From positions 1 through 53,900 of the forward strand of contig NZ_BCYX01000028.1 of the NCBI RefSeq assembly GCF_001598415.1: 53,900 nucleotides of DNA. Direction: 5' to 3'. Shown here piece by piece: positions 25,568 to 33,995 of the stretch. The stretch is from Sphingomonas mali NBRC 15500. GTDB lineage: Bacteria; Pseudomonadota; Alphaproteobacteria; Sphingomonadales; Sphingomonadaceae. Made by a program: the position numbers and the translations under genes. Position 1 is the first letter of the stretch. The number at the start of each line of letters is the position of its first letter. The notes below the pieces were generated by a model that saw nothing but the letters and a program-made list of their open reading frames with translations, was not told where the DNA came from and did not search any database.

Positions 25568-26103
25568 GATTTCACCTCGTATCGAATGCGGCGTCGTGGT
25601 GTTCTCTCGGGCACCACTAGAACTCCGCACAGTCACCCGAACAACGGCGCTATTCGGCGCGTAAGGGAGTGCTGCGGCCGGATACGGCCAGCTTTGGCGG
25701 CCGAGGCGATCAACGTTGCGCAGCAAGAACGATGACAGGGGTCTCAAGGCGTCTCAGGCCTGCGGCCTGACCGCGCTCTATGCCGCTTTGCGCGGCACCG
25801 AGCCGCTGTTCGCGTCTCGGCCCATGCGGGTGACGATCACATGACGTGAGCGCCGGAGCTATGCTCCGGCTTGATGGTCATCGCGCTGGCGCGATGGCGT
25901 GTGCCTGCCGGCACCGGTGTGGCGGGATGGGCGTCGCTGCCCTGTGGTCCCGCCGCGGCGTGCCGCAACCCCTTCGGGGTCTTCCACTTCGTTCCAGCCT
26001 GAAGGTGCTGCCCGCCTCGTTCGGCGGGACCTTTGGTCCGCTCCTGCCGCCCATCCCGCCCTTCCGGCGCCGGCTGCGGTGGTCTGAGAAAGGAGCAAGG
26101 AAG
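25568..26103. other. Structured leader region before ardC
   Basis: No gene is supported. The part from 25845 is full of short GC-rich palindromes, such as GCCGGAGC-TAT-GCTCCGGC near 25852 and CGCGC-TGG-CGCG near 25882, and repeated CCGCC/GGCGG blocks. An open frame on + joins it to ardC, but it reads as low-complexity and lacks a ribosome site. It may be a structured RNA leader or a single-strand promoter; this is inference. Confidence 0.4.
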
Positions 26104-26997
26104 ATGAAGGATCGTCAGAGCCTCTACGCGCAAGTGACCGACCGCGTGATCGTTGAACTCGAGCAGGGACGGCTTCCCTGGGTGAAGCCATGGGATGCCG
26201 CCGCTTGCGGGTGCGCCATGCCCGCCAATGGGGTTACTGGGCGACGCTATTCGGGGATCAATGTGTTGATCCTTTGGGCAGCGGTGATCGAGGGCCGCTA
26301 CGCCTCGCAGCGCTGGCTGACCTATCGGCAGGCCGAGCTTGTGGGTGGCCATGTCCGCAAGGGCGAGCGCGGCACAACCATCTGTTATGCCGACCGCTTC
26401 ACGCCGAAGGGTGAGGAACAGAAAGCGCGCGATGAGGACCGCGACGCGCGGCAAGTGGCGTTCCTCAAGCGGTTCACCGTGTTCAACGTCGATCAGTGCG
26501 AAGGCCTCCCCGAAGACCTGACCCGCATCATCGCGCCGACCGAGCTTGCCGACCTGCTGCCGTCAGTGCAGGCGATCATCCGCGACAGTGGTGCAGACAT
26601 CCGGTTTGGCGGGGGCGAAGCCTATTACGCGCCGTCCGCGGACTATGTCGCGGTACCGCCGCAGGCCGCATTCCCCGAGCCGATCAACTGGTATCGCACC
26701 ATGCTCCACGAGCTTGGCCATTGGACCGGTCACCCGTCCCGGTTGGACCGCAATCAGCAGGGGCGTTTCGGGAGCCCGGATTATGCCCGCGAGGAGCTGG
26801 TCGCGGAGATGGCGAGCGCCTTTGCCTGCGCGTCGCTGTCGATCCAGCCGACCGTGCGACATGCCGATTATATCGGTAGCTGGCTTGCCGTGTTGCGTGA
26901 GGATGAAAAAGCGATCTTCCGGGCGGCAAGTGCTGCCAGCAAGGCGGCGGACTTTCTTCTTCGCTTCGCTCCGAACGAAGGGGAGGCGGGGCAATGA
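26104..26997 (+). CDS. ardC: ArdC-like antirestriction / zincin protein
   Basis: A 297 aa protein from ATG 26104, preceded by AAAGGAGC. The N-terminal ~125 residues match the ArdC ssDNA-binding domain (LPWVKPWD, GRRYSGINVLIL, VRKGERGTTICY). The C-terminal half is a zinc metallopeptidase-like domain with HELGHWTGH (~202-210) and the third-ligand region YAREELVAEMASAF. ArdC proteins, found on conjugative elements, protect incoming single-stranded DNA from restriction. This fits its place beside the mobilisation genes. The stop overlaps the next start by four bases. Confidence 0.9.
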   Translation: MKDRQSLYAQVTDRVIVELEQGRLPWVKPWDAAACGCAMPANGVTGRRYSGINVLILWAAVIEGRYASQRWLTYRQAELVGGHVRKGERGTTICYADRFTPKGEEQKARDEDRDARQVAFLKRFTVFNVDQCEGLPEDLTRIIAPTELADLLPSVQAIIRDSGADIRFGGGEAYYAPSADYVAVPPQAAFPEPINWYRTMLHELGHWTGHPSRLDRNQQGRFGSPDYAREELVAEMASAFACASLSIQPTVRHADYIGSWLAVLREDEKAIFRAASAASKAADFLLRFAPNEGEAGQ

Positions 26998-27293
26998 CCT
27001 CCCGCAGCAAGCGAGCGTTGGAACGGACTCTGGCCCTCCATGAGGAAACGGCGGAAGGCACGGCTGACCCAGCCGAACTGGCCAGGCTGGACCATGCAGT
27101 GCGGCGCGTGCCGCGAAGGCAGCGCGAGATATTCCTGGCGGTTCGCCTCGATAACCTCAGCTATGTCGAGATTGCCGATCGCACCGGCCTGACCGTCGCC
27201 CAGGTCGAGCGGCTGTTCGCCGAAGCGCTCACCAATCTCTCTCGCAATCTCGACGATTCGCGCCGCCATTGGTGGCGCCGATGGCTCGGCTGA
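26994..27293 (+). CDS. Sigma-70 region 4-like small protein
   Basis: A 99 aa protein overlapping the ardC stop (ATGA), so translationally coupled. Residues ~30-85 form a sigma region-4 helix-turn-helix (VPRRQREIFLAV, LSYVEIADRTGLTVAQVERL). Region 2 is absent, so it cannot work alone as a normal sigma factor. It may be a DNA-binding regulator or partial sigma protein of the element. The C-terminus is basic and Trp-rich (RRHWWRRWLG). A 13-bp stem hairpin follows. Confidence 0.8.
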   Translation: MTSRSKRALERTLALHEETAEGTADPAELARLDHAVRRVPRRQREIFLAVRLDNLSYVEIADRTGLTVAQVERLFAEALTNLSRNLDDSRRHWWRRWLG

Positions 27294-27301
27294 TCCGCAT
27301 G

Positions 27302-27330
27302 ACCTCGCCCGGCATCGTGCCGGGCGAGGT
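27302..27330 (+). terminator. Strong hairpin after the sigma-like gene
   Basis: ACCTCGCCCGGCA, TCG, TGCCGGGCGAGGT is a perfect 13-bp stem with a 3-base loop. No clear T-run follows, so it may be a processing or rho-independent barrier of modest strength. Confidence 0.5.
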
Positions 27331-27364
27331 TGGCGCCATGCTCCTCTATCTGTAGGACGAAAGC

Positions 27365-28270
27365 GTGAAGACCGATCTCGATCATTTGCCGCAATCCAAG
27401 CAGCAGGAGCTGGAGCGTATCCAGCGCATCCTGCTCGAGGAATTCGAGGTCGCGATCGGCCAGGCGACCAAGCTGCACAAGCGCGACGGCAAGGTCTACA
27501 AGATCATCCTGTTCGGCAGTTACGCGCGCGACGACTGGGTCGACGAGCCCGAGAACGGCTATCAATCGGACTATGATCTGCTCGTCGTCGTCAGCCACGA
27601 AGACCTGACCGACATCGCGCATTACTGGTATGTCGCCGAGGATCGGATCCTGCGCGATCCCGCCATTGCGCGGCCGGTCAACATCATCGTCCATTCGCTC
27701 GACGAGGTGAATTCGGCGCTCAAGCGGGGCGAGTATTTCTGGGTCGATATCGCGCGTGACGGCATCGCACTTTACGAACTGCCCTGCCATCCGCTTGCGA
27801 CGCCGATGCCGCTGACGGCGGCAGACGCATATCGGATGGCGAAAGAGTATCTCGAACACTGGCTCCCCAGCGCTGATACCTTTTTGCAGAACGCTCGTGA
27901 CAACGTTGCAAGAGGTCGGCCGGTCGAAGCGGCCTTCTTGCTGCACCAAACGGCCGAGCGCTTGTACATCTGCTTCCTGCTTGTCCGGACGCTGTATTTC
28001 CCGCGCTCGCACAACATCAAATTCCTGCGCTCCCTTAGCGAGGATAAGGAGCCTCGCCTTGTCGACGCTTGGCCGCGCGCAACGAGGGTTGATCGCAGCC
28101 GGTTCGAGCGCCTCAAGCGCGCCTATGTGGAGGCGCGATATTCGACGAGCTACGCAATCACCAATGAGGACCTGGACGCGCTCGCAGCATCGATTGCGCG
28201 CCTGCGCGGCATCGTCGTCGAGGTATCCGAAGAACGGCTCACAGAGCTAAAATCGCAAGCCGGCGCCTGA
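27365..28270 (+). CDS. Nucleotidyltransferase-HEPN fusion protein
   Basis: A 301 aa protein from GTG 27365. The N-terminal MNT domain has the minimal nucleotidyltransferase motif ILFGSYARDDW (~48-58) followed by SDYDLLVV (~68). The C-terminal domain (~155-290) is HEPN-like, with LLHQTAERLYICFLLV, the SHNIKFL segment and a terminal helix with RYSTSYAIT. Separate MNT and HEPN proteins form toxin-antitoxin pairs in which HEPN is an RNase silenced by AMPylation; here both are in one chain. The strict Rx4-6H HEPN motif is not obvious, so toxicity is uncertain. It probably helps element maintenance or defence. Confidence 0.85.
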   Translation: MKTDLDHLPQSKQQELERIQRILLEEFEVAIGQATKLHKRDGKVYKIILFGSYARDDWVDEPENGYQSDYDLLVVVSHEDLTDIAHYWYVAEDRILRDPAIARPVNIIVHSLDEVNSALKRGEYFWVDIARDGIALYELPCHPLATPMPLTAADAYRMAKEYLEHWLPSADTFLQNARDNVARGRPVEAAFLLHQTAERLYICFLLVRTLYFPRSHNIKFLRSLSEDKEPRLVDAWPRATRVDRSRFERLKRAYVEARYSTSYAITNEDLDALAASIARLRGIVVEVSEERLTELKSQAGA

Positions 28271-28353
28271 CCGGTCGCGACGGCGTGCCGCGAGGTCTAG
28301 ACGAGATGGACCGCCGCCCATAATGCGCCGCCGCCAATTAGGGAGCACCATTG

Positions 28354-28629
28354 ATGAACACGACTGACCTCGCTGAACACATCGCCGCCGCGCACGACGT
28401 TTCGAAGGCCGACGCGCGCAAGATCGTCGATGACGTGATCGCAGCGATTGCTGACGCGGCTGCGAAGGGCGACGAGGTCGCGCTCAACGGATTCGGCAAG
28501 TTCAAGGTCAAGCATTCGCCCGCTCGCCAGGGACGTAACCCTTCGACCGGCGAGCGCATCGATATTGCGGCGTCCAAGAAGCTGACCTTTGCGCCTGCCA
28601 AGGCGCTCAAGGACAAATTGAACGGCTGA
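28354..28629 (+). CDS. HU-family DNA-binding protein
   Basis: A 91 aa histone-like protein from ATG 28354 (GGGAGC upstream). It has the HU dimer core (KADARKIVDDVIAAI), the signature VALNGFGKFKVKHSPARQGR (~46-65) and the DNA-gripping arm RNPSTGERIDIAASK with the intercalating Pro. Such proteins bend DNA and could assist integration or oriT processing. The stop overlaps the start of the next gene (TGATG), so they are coupled. Confidence 0.93.
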   Translation: MNTTDLAEHIAAAHDVSKADARKIVDDVIAAIADAAAKGDEVALNGFGKFKVKHSPARQGRNPSTGERIDIAASKKLTFAPAKALKDKLNG

Positions 28630-29102
28630 TGGGGATTGATGCGGTCCGAGCCTTTCTGGAGGCTCGGGCACCCGACATCGCCATTATCGATCAGGCCTCG
28701 AGCACCGCGACCGTGCTCGAGGCCGCTGCCGCGCTTGGCGTGGCACCAGGACAGATCGCCAAAACGCTCTCGCTGCGGGTCGGCGATCGCGTCGTGCTGG
28801 TCGTCGCTTCGGGCAACGCACGGCTCGACAATCGCAAGGTCAAGGTCGCGCTCGGCGGTCGGCCGCGCATGCTTGCCGCCGACGAGGTCGAGCGGCTGAC
28901 CGGACACCCTGTTGGCGGGGTTTGTCCGTTCGGATTGGCCGAGCCGCTTCCCATCTATTGCGACCTGTCGTTGCGACAATTCGCGGAAGTCTATCCGGCC
29001 GCCGGCTCGCGAACCGCATCGGTGCGCTTGAGCCCCGACCGCCTCGCCGAACTGGTCGATGCGGAATGGGCCGATCTCTGCTCGCTGCCGTCACCGGTCT
29101 GA
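28629..29102 (+). CDS. YbaK/EbsC-family protein (aminoacyl-tRNA deacylase-like)
   Basis: A 157 aa protein of the YbaK/ProX group, which removes mischarged amino acids from tRNA, typically Cys or Ala from tRNA-Pro. Family landmarks are QIAKTLSLRVGDRVVLVVASG (~42) with the conserved Lys, the NRKVKVAL segment, GHPVGGVCPFGL (~90) and CDLSLRQF. Length is normal. It is notable that a deacylase of the Pro-tRNA editing family rides on an element inserted in a tRNA-Pro gene, though this may be coincidence. Its end overlaps the convergent traD end by 12 bases. Confidence 0.9.
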   Translation: MGIDAVRAFLEARAPDIAIIDQASSTATVLEAAAALGVAPGQIAKTLSLRVGDRVVLVVASGNARLDNRKVKVALGGRPRMLAADEVERLTGHPVGGVCPFGLAEPLPIYCDLSLRQFAEVYPAAGSRTASVRLSPDRLAELVDAEWADLCSLPSPV

Positions 29103-29330
29103 CGTCCGGGCCTCAGCCTGATCGGCTGCGGCATCGCCAAACGCACGCTTCCCGCGTCGACGCCAGAGCAACAATTGTGACCCGCGATCCTCGCCGCGCA
29201 GTCTGGCGGCTGCTTCAACCAGGACGCCGAGTAGGACCGCGCGGTCGTCATCGGTCAGTTCAACCAGACCGGACTTGGCAACCAGGCCGCCAAGCTCGAT
29301 CAGTTGCCGCGTCCGCTCGCGCCGCTTCAC
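29091..29330 (-). CDS. traD: Conjugal transfer protein TraD (Ti-type)
   Basis: A 79 aa protein matching the small TraD family of Ti-plasmid transfer regions: KRRERTRQLIELGGLVAKSG near the N-terminus and VLLGVLVEAAARLRGED. I choose the GTG at 29330, just downstream of the traC stop; starts at 29393 or 29435 would overlap traC heavily. Together with traC and the divergent traA it reproduces the Ti-type layout, but the coupling protein gene traG that normally follows is missing. Confidence 0.8.
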   Translation of the reverse strand: MKRRERTRQLIELGGLVAKSGLVELTDDDRAVLLGVLVEAAARLRGEDRGSQLLLWRRRGKRAFGDAAADQAEARTSDR

Positions 29331-29349
29331 TTGCCAGTCTCGCGTATCG

Positions 29350-29670
29350 CTACGCGCCCGGCGCGCCAGCAGGCGGTTTCGTGTGACCGTCATTCGCCGC
29401 GCCGCCGCCCGCGTCGCGATCAGCGCCGCCAGCATTGCGCCGCGACTGCTGAAAGAACGCAGCGCCGCGCTTGCGCCAGCCCTCCTTGATCGCTGGGTCC
29501 TTGCTTTCGACCGCAGCGATCAGCGCGCCGGCCAGTTCTTCGACCGGAAACGCGTCGGCGCCGGTTGCGATCACCAGTTCGCCGAGTTGGTCGCGCTTGC
29601 GGTCCCGGAGCTGCCTGGCCTTGTCGTTCAGTGCTTTCAGCTCTGCGTCGAAATCGCGCGGTTTGCGCAT
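29350..29670 (-). CDS. traC: Conjugal transfer protein TraC (Ti-type)
   Basis: A 106 aa protein from ATG 29670, with AAAGGACG upstream. The N-terminal half is a charged helix (MRKPRDFDAELKALNDKAR) and the middle reads QLGELVIATGADAFPVEELAG, typical of TraC-like mobilisation accessory proteins; the Gly-rich C-terminus is disordered. These proteins help the relaxase at oriT. The gene is divergent from traA, and the oriT candidate lies between them. Confidence 0.83.
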   Translation of the reverse strand: MRKPRDFDAELKALNDKARQLRDRKRDQLGELVIATGADAFPVEELAGALIAAVESKDPAIKEGWRKRGAAFFQQSRRNAGGADRDAGGGAANDGHTKPPAGAPGA

Positions 29671-29780
29671 CGTCCGTCCTTTCCATTGCATTGGTCGGAC
29701 GGCCCAGTTATCGCTCAGCTCGATCAGCCGCAATGCGTTGAAATGTCCTGGGATTACCGCGTCCCGAGATAGATGAAATC

Positions 29781-29820
29781 TTTCGAGGGCGCGCTTATAC
29801 GTCGTGCCGACGTGCTCGAA
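29781..29820. other. oriT: Candidate origin of transfer (oriT)
   Basis: On the minus strand 29797-29786 reads TAAGCGCGCCCT, one base from the RSF1010/R1162 nic core TAAGTGCGCCCT as I recall it. Next to it is an inverted repeat ACGTCG-TGC-CGACGT (29799-29813). The site lies in the traC-traA divergent interval, where Ti-type oriT sites are found, and about 25-55 bases before the relaxase start. Confidence 0.75.
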
Positions 29821-29842
29821 TGGGAGTAATTGGACGATCGCC

Positions 29843-32692
29843 ATGGCGATCTACCATTTCTCCGCAAAGGTCATCTCCCGCGCCAACGGATCGTCGGCGC
29901 TTGCGGCTGCCGCGTACCGCTCGGCGTCGCGATTGCACGACGAGCGCCTCGACCGACATCACGACTTCTCGAACAAGACCGGCGTCGTCCATTCCGAGGT
30001 GATGCTGCCCGACGGCGCGCCGGAACACCTCTCCGATCGCGAGAAACTGTGGAACGAGGTCGAGGCGGCCGAGAAGCGGATCGACGCACAGCTCGCACGC
30101 GAGATCGAGTTCGCCATCCCGCGCGAGATGACCCAGGAGCAGGGGATCGAGCTGGCCCGCGACTTCGTCCGCGAGGAGTTTGTCGACCGCGGCATGATCG
30201 CCGATCTCAACGTCCATTGGGACATTGGCGCCGATGGGCTCGCCAAGCCGCACGCGCATGTCATGCTGACCATGCGCGAGATCGGCGAGGACGGCTTCGG
30301 CCCCAAGGTCCGCGAGTGGAATCGCACCGACCTATTGGAGAAATGGCGCGCGCGCTGGAGCGAGCACGTCAACCAGCGATTGGCCGAGCTCGATATCGAC
30401 GCGCGGGTCGATCATCGCTCGCTTGAAGCCCAGGGCATCGACCTGGAGCCGCAGCACAAGATCGGGCCTGCCGTATCGCGGATGGCGGCGCAGAGCCTGA
30501 CCTCCGAGCGGCTCGAAGAACATCATGCGATCGCTCGCGCCAATGGCGAGAAGATCATCGCCAATCCCAATATCGCGCTCGATGCGATCACGCGGCAGCA
30601 GGCGACGTTCACTCGTCGCGACCTCGCGATGTTCATTCACCGCCATAGCGAGGGGAAGGACCAGTTCGATCGGGTGATGGGTGCGGTGCGCGCAGCGCCG
30701 GAGCTCGTCGCTCTCGGCAAGGATGGGCGCGGGGAAGAACGGTTCACCAGCCGCGACATGATCGAGACAGAGCGCCGGCTGGAGCGCGCCGCTGACCGCT
30801 TGGCCGAACGTGTCAGCCATGGTCTCCCGGCGGCCATGAAAGGGGGGATTATCGCGGCCGCCGGGAGTGACGGCCTGCGTCTTGGGGAAGAGCAACAGGC
30901 CGCGCTCAAGCACATAACCCGGCCGCATGACCTGGCAATCGTCACGGGCTATGCGGGTACCGGCAAGTCAGCCATGCTGGGCATCGCGCGCGACGAATGG
31001 GAGCACGCCGGCTATCGCGTCCTGGGTGCGGCGCTCTCAGGCATCGCCGCCGAGAATCTCGAAGGCGGATCGGGGATCGCGTCGCGCACGATCGCCAGTC
31101 TCGAGCATCAATGGAGCAGCGGACGGGAGTTGCTCGACGAGCGCTCGGTCCTGGTCATCGACGAGGCCGGGATGATCGGCACGCGCCAGATGGAGCGGAT
31201 TGTCTCCGAAGCCGAAAAGCACGGCGCGAAGGTCGTGCTGGTTGGCGATCCCGAACAGCTCCAGGCGATCGAGGCCGGAGCTGCGTTCCGCGCGCTTGCC
31301 GAACGTCACGGGAGTGTTGAGATCACCCAGGTTCGCCGCCAGCGCGACGACTGGCAGCGCGATGCGACCCGCCATCTCGCGACCGGCCGTACGGCTGAGG
31401 CGATTGCGGCATATGATGACCGCGGGCAAGTCCACGCAACTGATACTCGCGAGCAAGCGCGTGGCGACCTGATCGATCGCTGGGATCGCGATCGCGCTGC
31501 CTCGCCGGGCGCGACACGTATCATCCTTACTCACACCAACGACGAGGTCGGCGCGCTCAATATCGCAGCGCGCGAGCGGCTTCGGTCGCGACGCGCGCTT
31601 GGCGAAGACGTAGCGATCCGCGTCGAGCGGGGCGAACGAACGTTCGCTCGCGGCGACCGTGTCATGTTCCTCAGGAACGAACGCAGCCTGGGCGTGAAGA
31701 ACGGTACGCTTGGAGAGGTGCGATCGGCCACGCCAAGCCGGATGGCGGTCTTGCTCGACGATGGCCGATCGATCGCGTTCGACGTCAAGGACTATGCCGC
31801 CGTCGATCACGGCTACGCCGCCACCGTGCACAAGGCGCAAGGAATGACGGTCGACCGTGTCCATGTGTTGGCGACGCCGGGGATCGATCGCCACGCCGCC
31901 TATGTCGCGTTGTCGCGGCATCGGGACAGCGTCGACCTACATTATGGCCGAGACGACTTTGCCGATCGGGGCAAGCTGATCGCCACGCTGTCGCGCGAGC
32001 GCGGCAAGGATATGGCATCGGATTATCTCGACCTTGGGAATTCCACACCAGTTGCTGCCTCTCCCTCGCGTGCGTACCCAGCGCCGATCGAACCGCGCGA
32101 GCAGCCGCGCTCGACGCTTACCCGCCCGGGTCATGAAAGATCTGACGTTCCCGCGCTATCCGACGCGGTCGCTCGACATGGCAGGATCGTCAGTGCGATG
32201 CGCTTCGCGCACCGGGTCGGCGATCCCTATTCCGCCGAACAGCGGAGCGAACTGGCTGCCAGTCGCGCGGCGCTCGAAAGCATCGCGCAGCATGGCGCGA
32301 ACGACCTCGAAGCGGCGTTCTCCGCCGACCATCGACTGATCGGCGAGGCGTCCGCGGGGCGGACGCAATCGGTCATCCGCGCAATGCAGCTGGAGACCGA
32401 AATGCGCAACGATCCCAATTTGCGCGCCGATGTATTCGTGCAACGCTGGCATGCGCTTGATCGGCAGCGCCGGCTGTTGATGCGCGAACAGGAAACGGGC
32501 AAGGCAGCGAGGGTTGCGGACTCGATGATCGGTATGGCCAAGGGCCTTGATCGCGATCCCCAGGTGGAGTCGATCCTGCGCAATCGACGCCAGGCACTCG
32601 GTCTGCCCAGTGCCGTCAAGCAGGGGGTGGGGAGAGAGCTTGCCGACATGATGGCGCGAACACGATCACGTGGTCTGGATATCGGCATGTGA
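29843..32692 (+). CDS. traA: Ti-type relaxase/helicase TraA (MOBQ)
   Basis: A 949 aa two-part mobilisation protein from ATG 29843. The N-terminal MOBQ relaxase has the Tyr region ALAAAAYRSASR (~19-30) and the metal-binding motif PHAHVMLTMRE (~135). The C-terminal RecD-like helicase has GYAGTGKSAML (~367), VLVIDEAGMIG (~436), HKAQGMTVDRVHV (~663) and YVALSRHRDSVDLHYG. It would nick at oriT and unwind the strand for transfer. It is somewhat shorter than Ti TraA (about 1,100 aa). No traG or trb genes are in the window, so transfer must use a helper element. Confidence 0.93.
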   Translation: MAIYHFSAKVISRANGSSALAAAAYRSASRLHDERLDRHHDFSNKTGVVHSEVMLPDGAPEHLSDREKLWNEVEAAEKRIDAQLAREIEFAIPREMTQEQGIELARDFVREEFVDRGMIADLNVHWDIGADGLAKPHAHVMLTMREIGEDGFGPKVREWNRTDLLEKWRARWSEHVNQRLAELDIDARVDHRSLEAQGIDLEPQHKIGPAVSRMAAQSLTSERLEEHHAIARANGEKIIANPNIALDAITRQQATFTRRDLAMFIHRHSEGKDQFDRVMGAVRAAPELVALGKDGRGEERFTSRDMIETERRLERAADRLAERVSHGLPAAMKGGIIAAAGSDGLRLGEEQQAALKHITRPHDLAIVTGYAGTGKSAMLGIARDEWEHAGYRVLGAALSGIAAENLEGGSGIASRTIASLEHQWSSGRELLDERSVLVIDEAGMIGTRQMERIVSEAEKHGAKVVLVGDPEQLQAIEAGAAFRALAERHGSVEITQVRRQRDDWQRDATRHLATGRTAEAIAAYDDRGQVHATDTREQARGDLIDRWDRDRAASPGATRIILTHTNDEVGALNIAARERLRSRRALGEDVAIRVERGERTFARGDRVMFLRNERSLGVKNGTLGEVRSATPSRMAVLLDDGRSIAFDVKDYAAVDHGYAATVHKAQGMTVDRVHVLATPGIDRHAAYVALSRHRDSVDLHYGRDDFADRGKLIATLSRERGKDMASDYLDLGNSTPVAASPSRAYPAPIEPREQPRSTLTRPGHERSDVPALSDAVARHGRIVSAMRFAHRVGDPYSAEQRSELAASRAALESIAQHGANDLEAAFSADHRLIGEASAGRTQSVIRAMQLETEMRNDPNLRADVFVQRWHALDRQRRLLMREQETGKAARVADSMIGMAKGLDRDPQVESILRNRRQALGLPSAVKQGVGRELADMMARTRSRGLDIGM

Positions 32693-32948
32693 TGACGAAC
32701 GGCCGCTACGCGCCCCAATTTGGTCGTTAACGCGCGTCCGCCGGAGCCCGAAAGCGGTCCTTCGCTCAGCGCATCGCCTAATGTCGCTAGCGCCCTATTT
32801 CTTGCCGTCAGCGCCGTCATTGCGTTGCCCGCCCGCGGGCAATCGTTCACCGTCTGCGGCAAAGGGTGGCACGCGCCACATGTTCGGACGTTGATACGAC
32901 CCATCGGCAGCCGCAGAATCAACGACGCTTCGATTAGAGAGACCGGTT

Positions 32949-33842
32949 ATGAAACTTGCGCAAACCGGCGCACTGCACATTGCGTATGATGAGGTTGGCT
33001 CCGCTGATGGTTGGCCGGTCGTGCTTTCCCACGGTTTTCCTTACGACATATGCGCCTACGAAGCCGTTGCGCCGCTCCTTGCCGCCGCGGGAGCGAGAGT
33101 ATTCATGCCCTATCTTCGGGGCTTTGGGCCGACGCGGTTTCGACATGCCGAAACGATGCGGTCCGGACAGCAGGCAGCATTGGCTTCAGACCTGATCGGC
33201 CTGCTGGATTCGATTGGAGTCGAACGGGCGATTCTCGCCGGCTATGACTGGGGCGGTCTCGCCTCCTGTGTTGCGGCAGCCCTTTGGCCCGAACGCGTGG
33301 CGGGCCTTGTGTCGCTCGCCAGCTATGACGTGATCGACATCGAACGAATGCGGCACCCGTTTCCGCCCGCTCTGGAGTCGGTGATGTGGTATCAGCATCT
33401 CTTCCAGACCGAGCGGGGTCGCGAGGGTCTCGCCGAGAATCGGCGCGACCTTTGTTGGCTCTTGTGGCGACAATGGTCCCCGAACTGGAACTTCGATGAA
33501 GCGACGTTCGAGCGTACCGCGCTATCGTTCGACAATCCCGACTTTGTCGACGTTGTCATTCATTCCTATCGTTTCGACTTCGGACTTGCGGCAGGGGACC
33601 CGGCCTATGAGGACCTCGAAGTGCGTCTTCGGAAGAAGCCGAAGATCTCGGTTCCGGCGGTGACGCTCGACGGCGAAGATGATCCGCTGAAACCGGGCGG
33701 GACGGCGGATCAGGCAGACATGTTCACTGGGCCGCATGAACATCGGACGATCGCCTCGGGCCACAACCTTCCTCAGGAACGCCCGAGTGCTTTCGCTGAC
33801 GCCGTGCAAAAGGTCCGCAAAATGTTGATCGAAAGCGGCTGA
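32949..33842 (+). CDS. Alpha/beta hydrolase, epoxide hydrolase/dehalogenase type
   Basis: A 297 aa alpha/beta hydrolase in which the nucleophile elbow reads GYDWGG (~101), an Asp nucleophile as in epoxide hydrolases and haloalkane dehalogenases. The oxyanion motif is VLSHGFPYDI (~24), the cap domain holds Trp/Tyr-rich sequence (MWYQHLFQ, WLLWRQWSPNWNF), and the acid and His lie in DGEDDPLKPGG (~238) and SGHNLPQE (~267). No signal peptide. The substrate cannot be told; cap residues decide between epoxides and halides. It has its own start region and seems to be single-gene cargo. Confidence 0.88.
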   Translation: MKLAQTGALHIAYDEVGSADGWPVVLSHGFPYDICAYEAVAPLLAAAGARVFMPYLRGFGPTRFRHAETMRSGQQAALASDLIGLLDSIGVERAILAGYDWGGLASCVAAALWPERVAGLVSLASYDVIDIERMRHPFPPALESVMWYQHLFQTERGREGLAENRRDLCWLLWRQWSPNWNFDEATFERTALSFDNPDFVDVVIHSYRFDFGLAAGDPAYEDLEVRLRKKPKISVPAVTLDGEDDPLKPGGTADQADMFTGPHEHRTIASGHNLPQERPSAFADAVQKVRKMLIESG

Positions 33843-33995
33843 GACCGGAAGCTGCCGGGACGCTTCACCATGCTCAGTCGTTCGCGTCGATATCTGTCAG
33901 GTGGGTGCCACCGAACGGCGGGAATCGGGTGGTTGGAAAGCAGTTCGGCGGCTTTGCGGCGGACGACTCGGCGAAGCCGCCGTTGACAGATCGCC

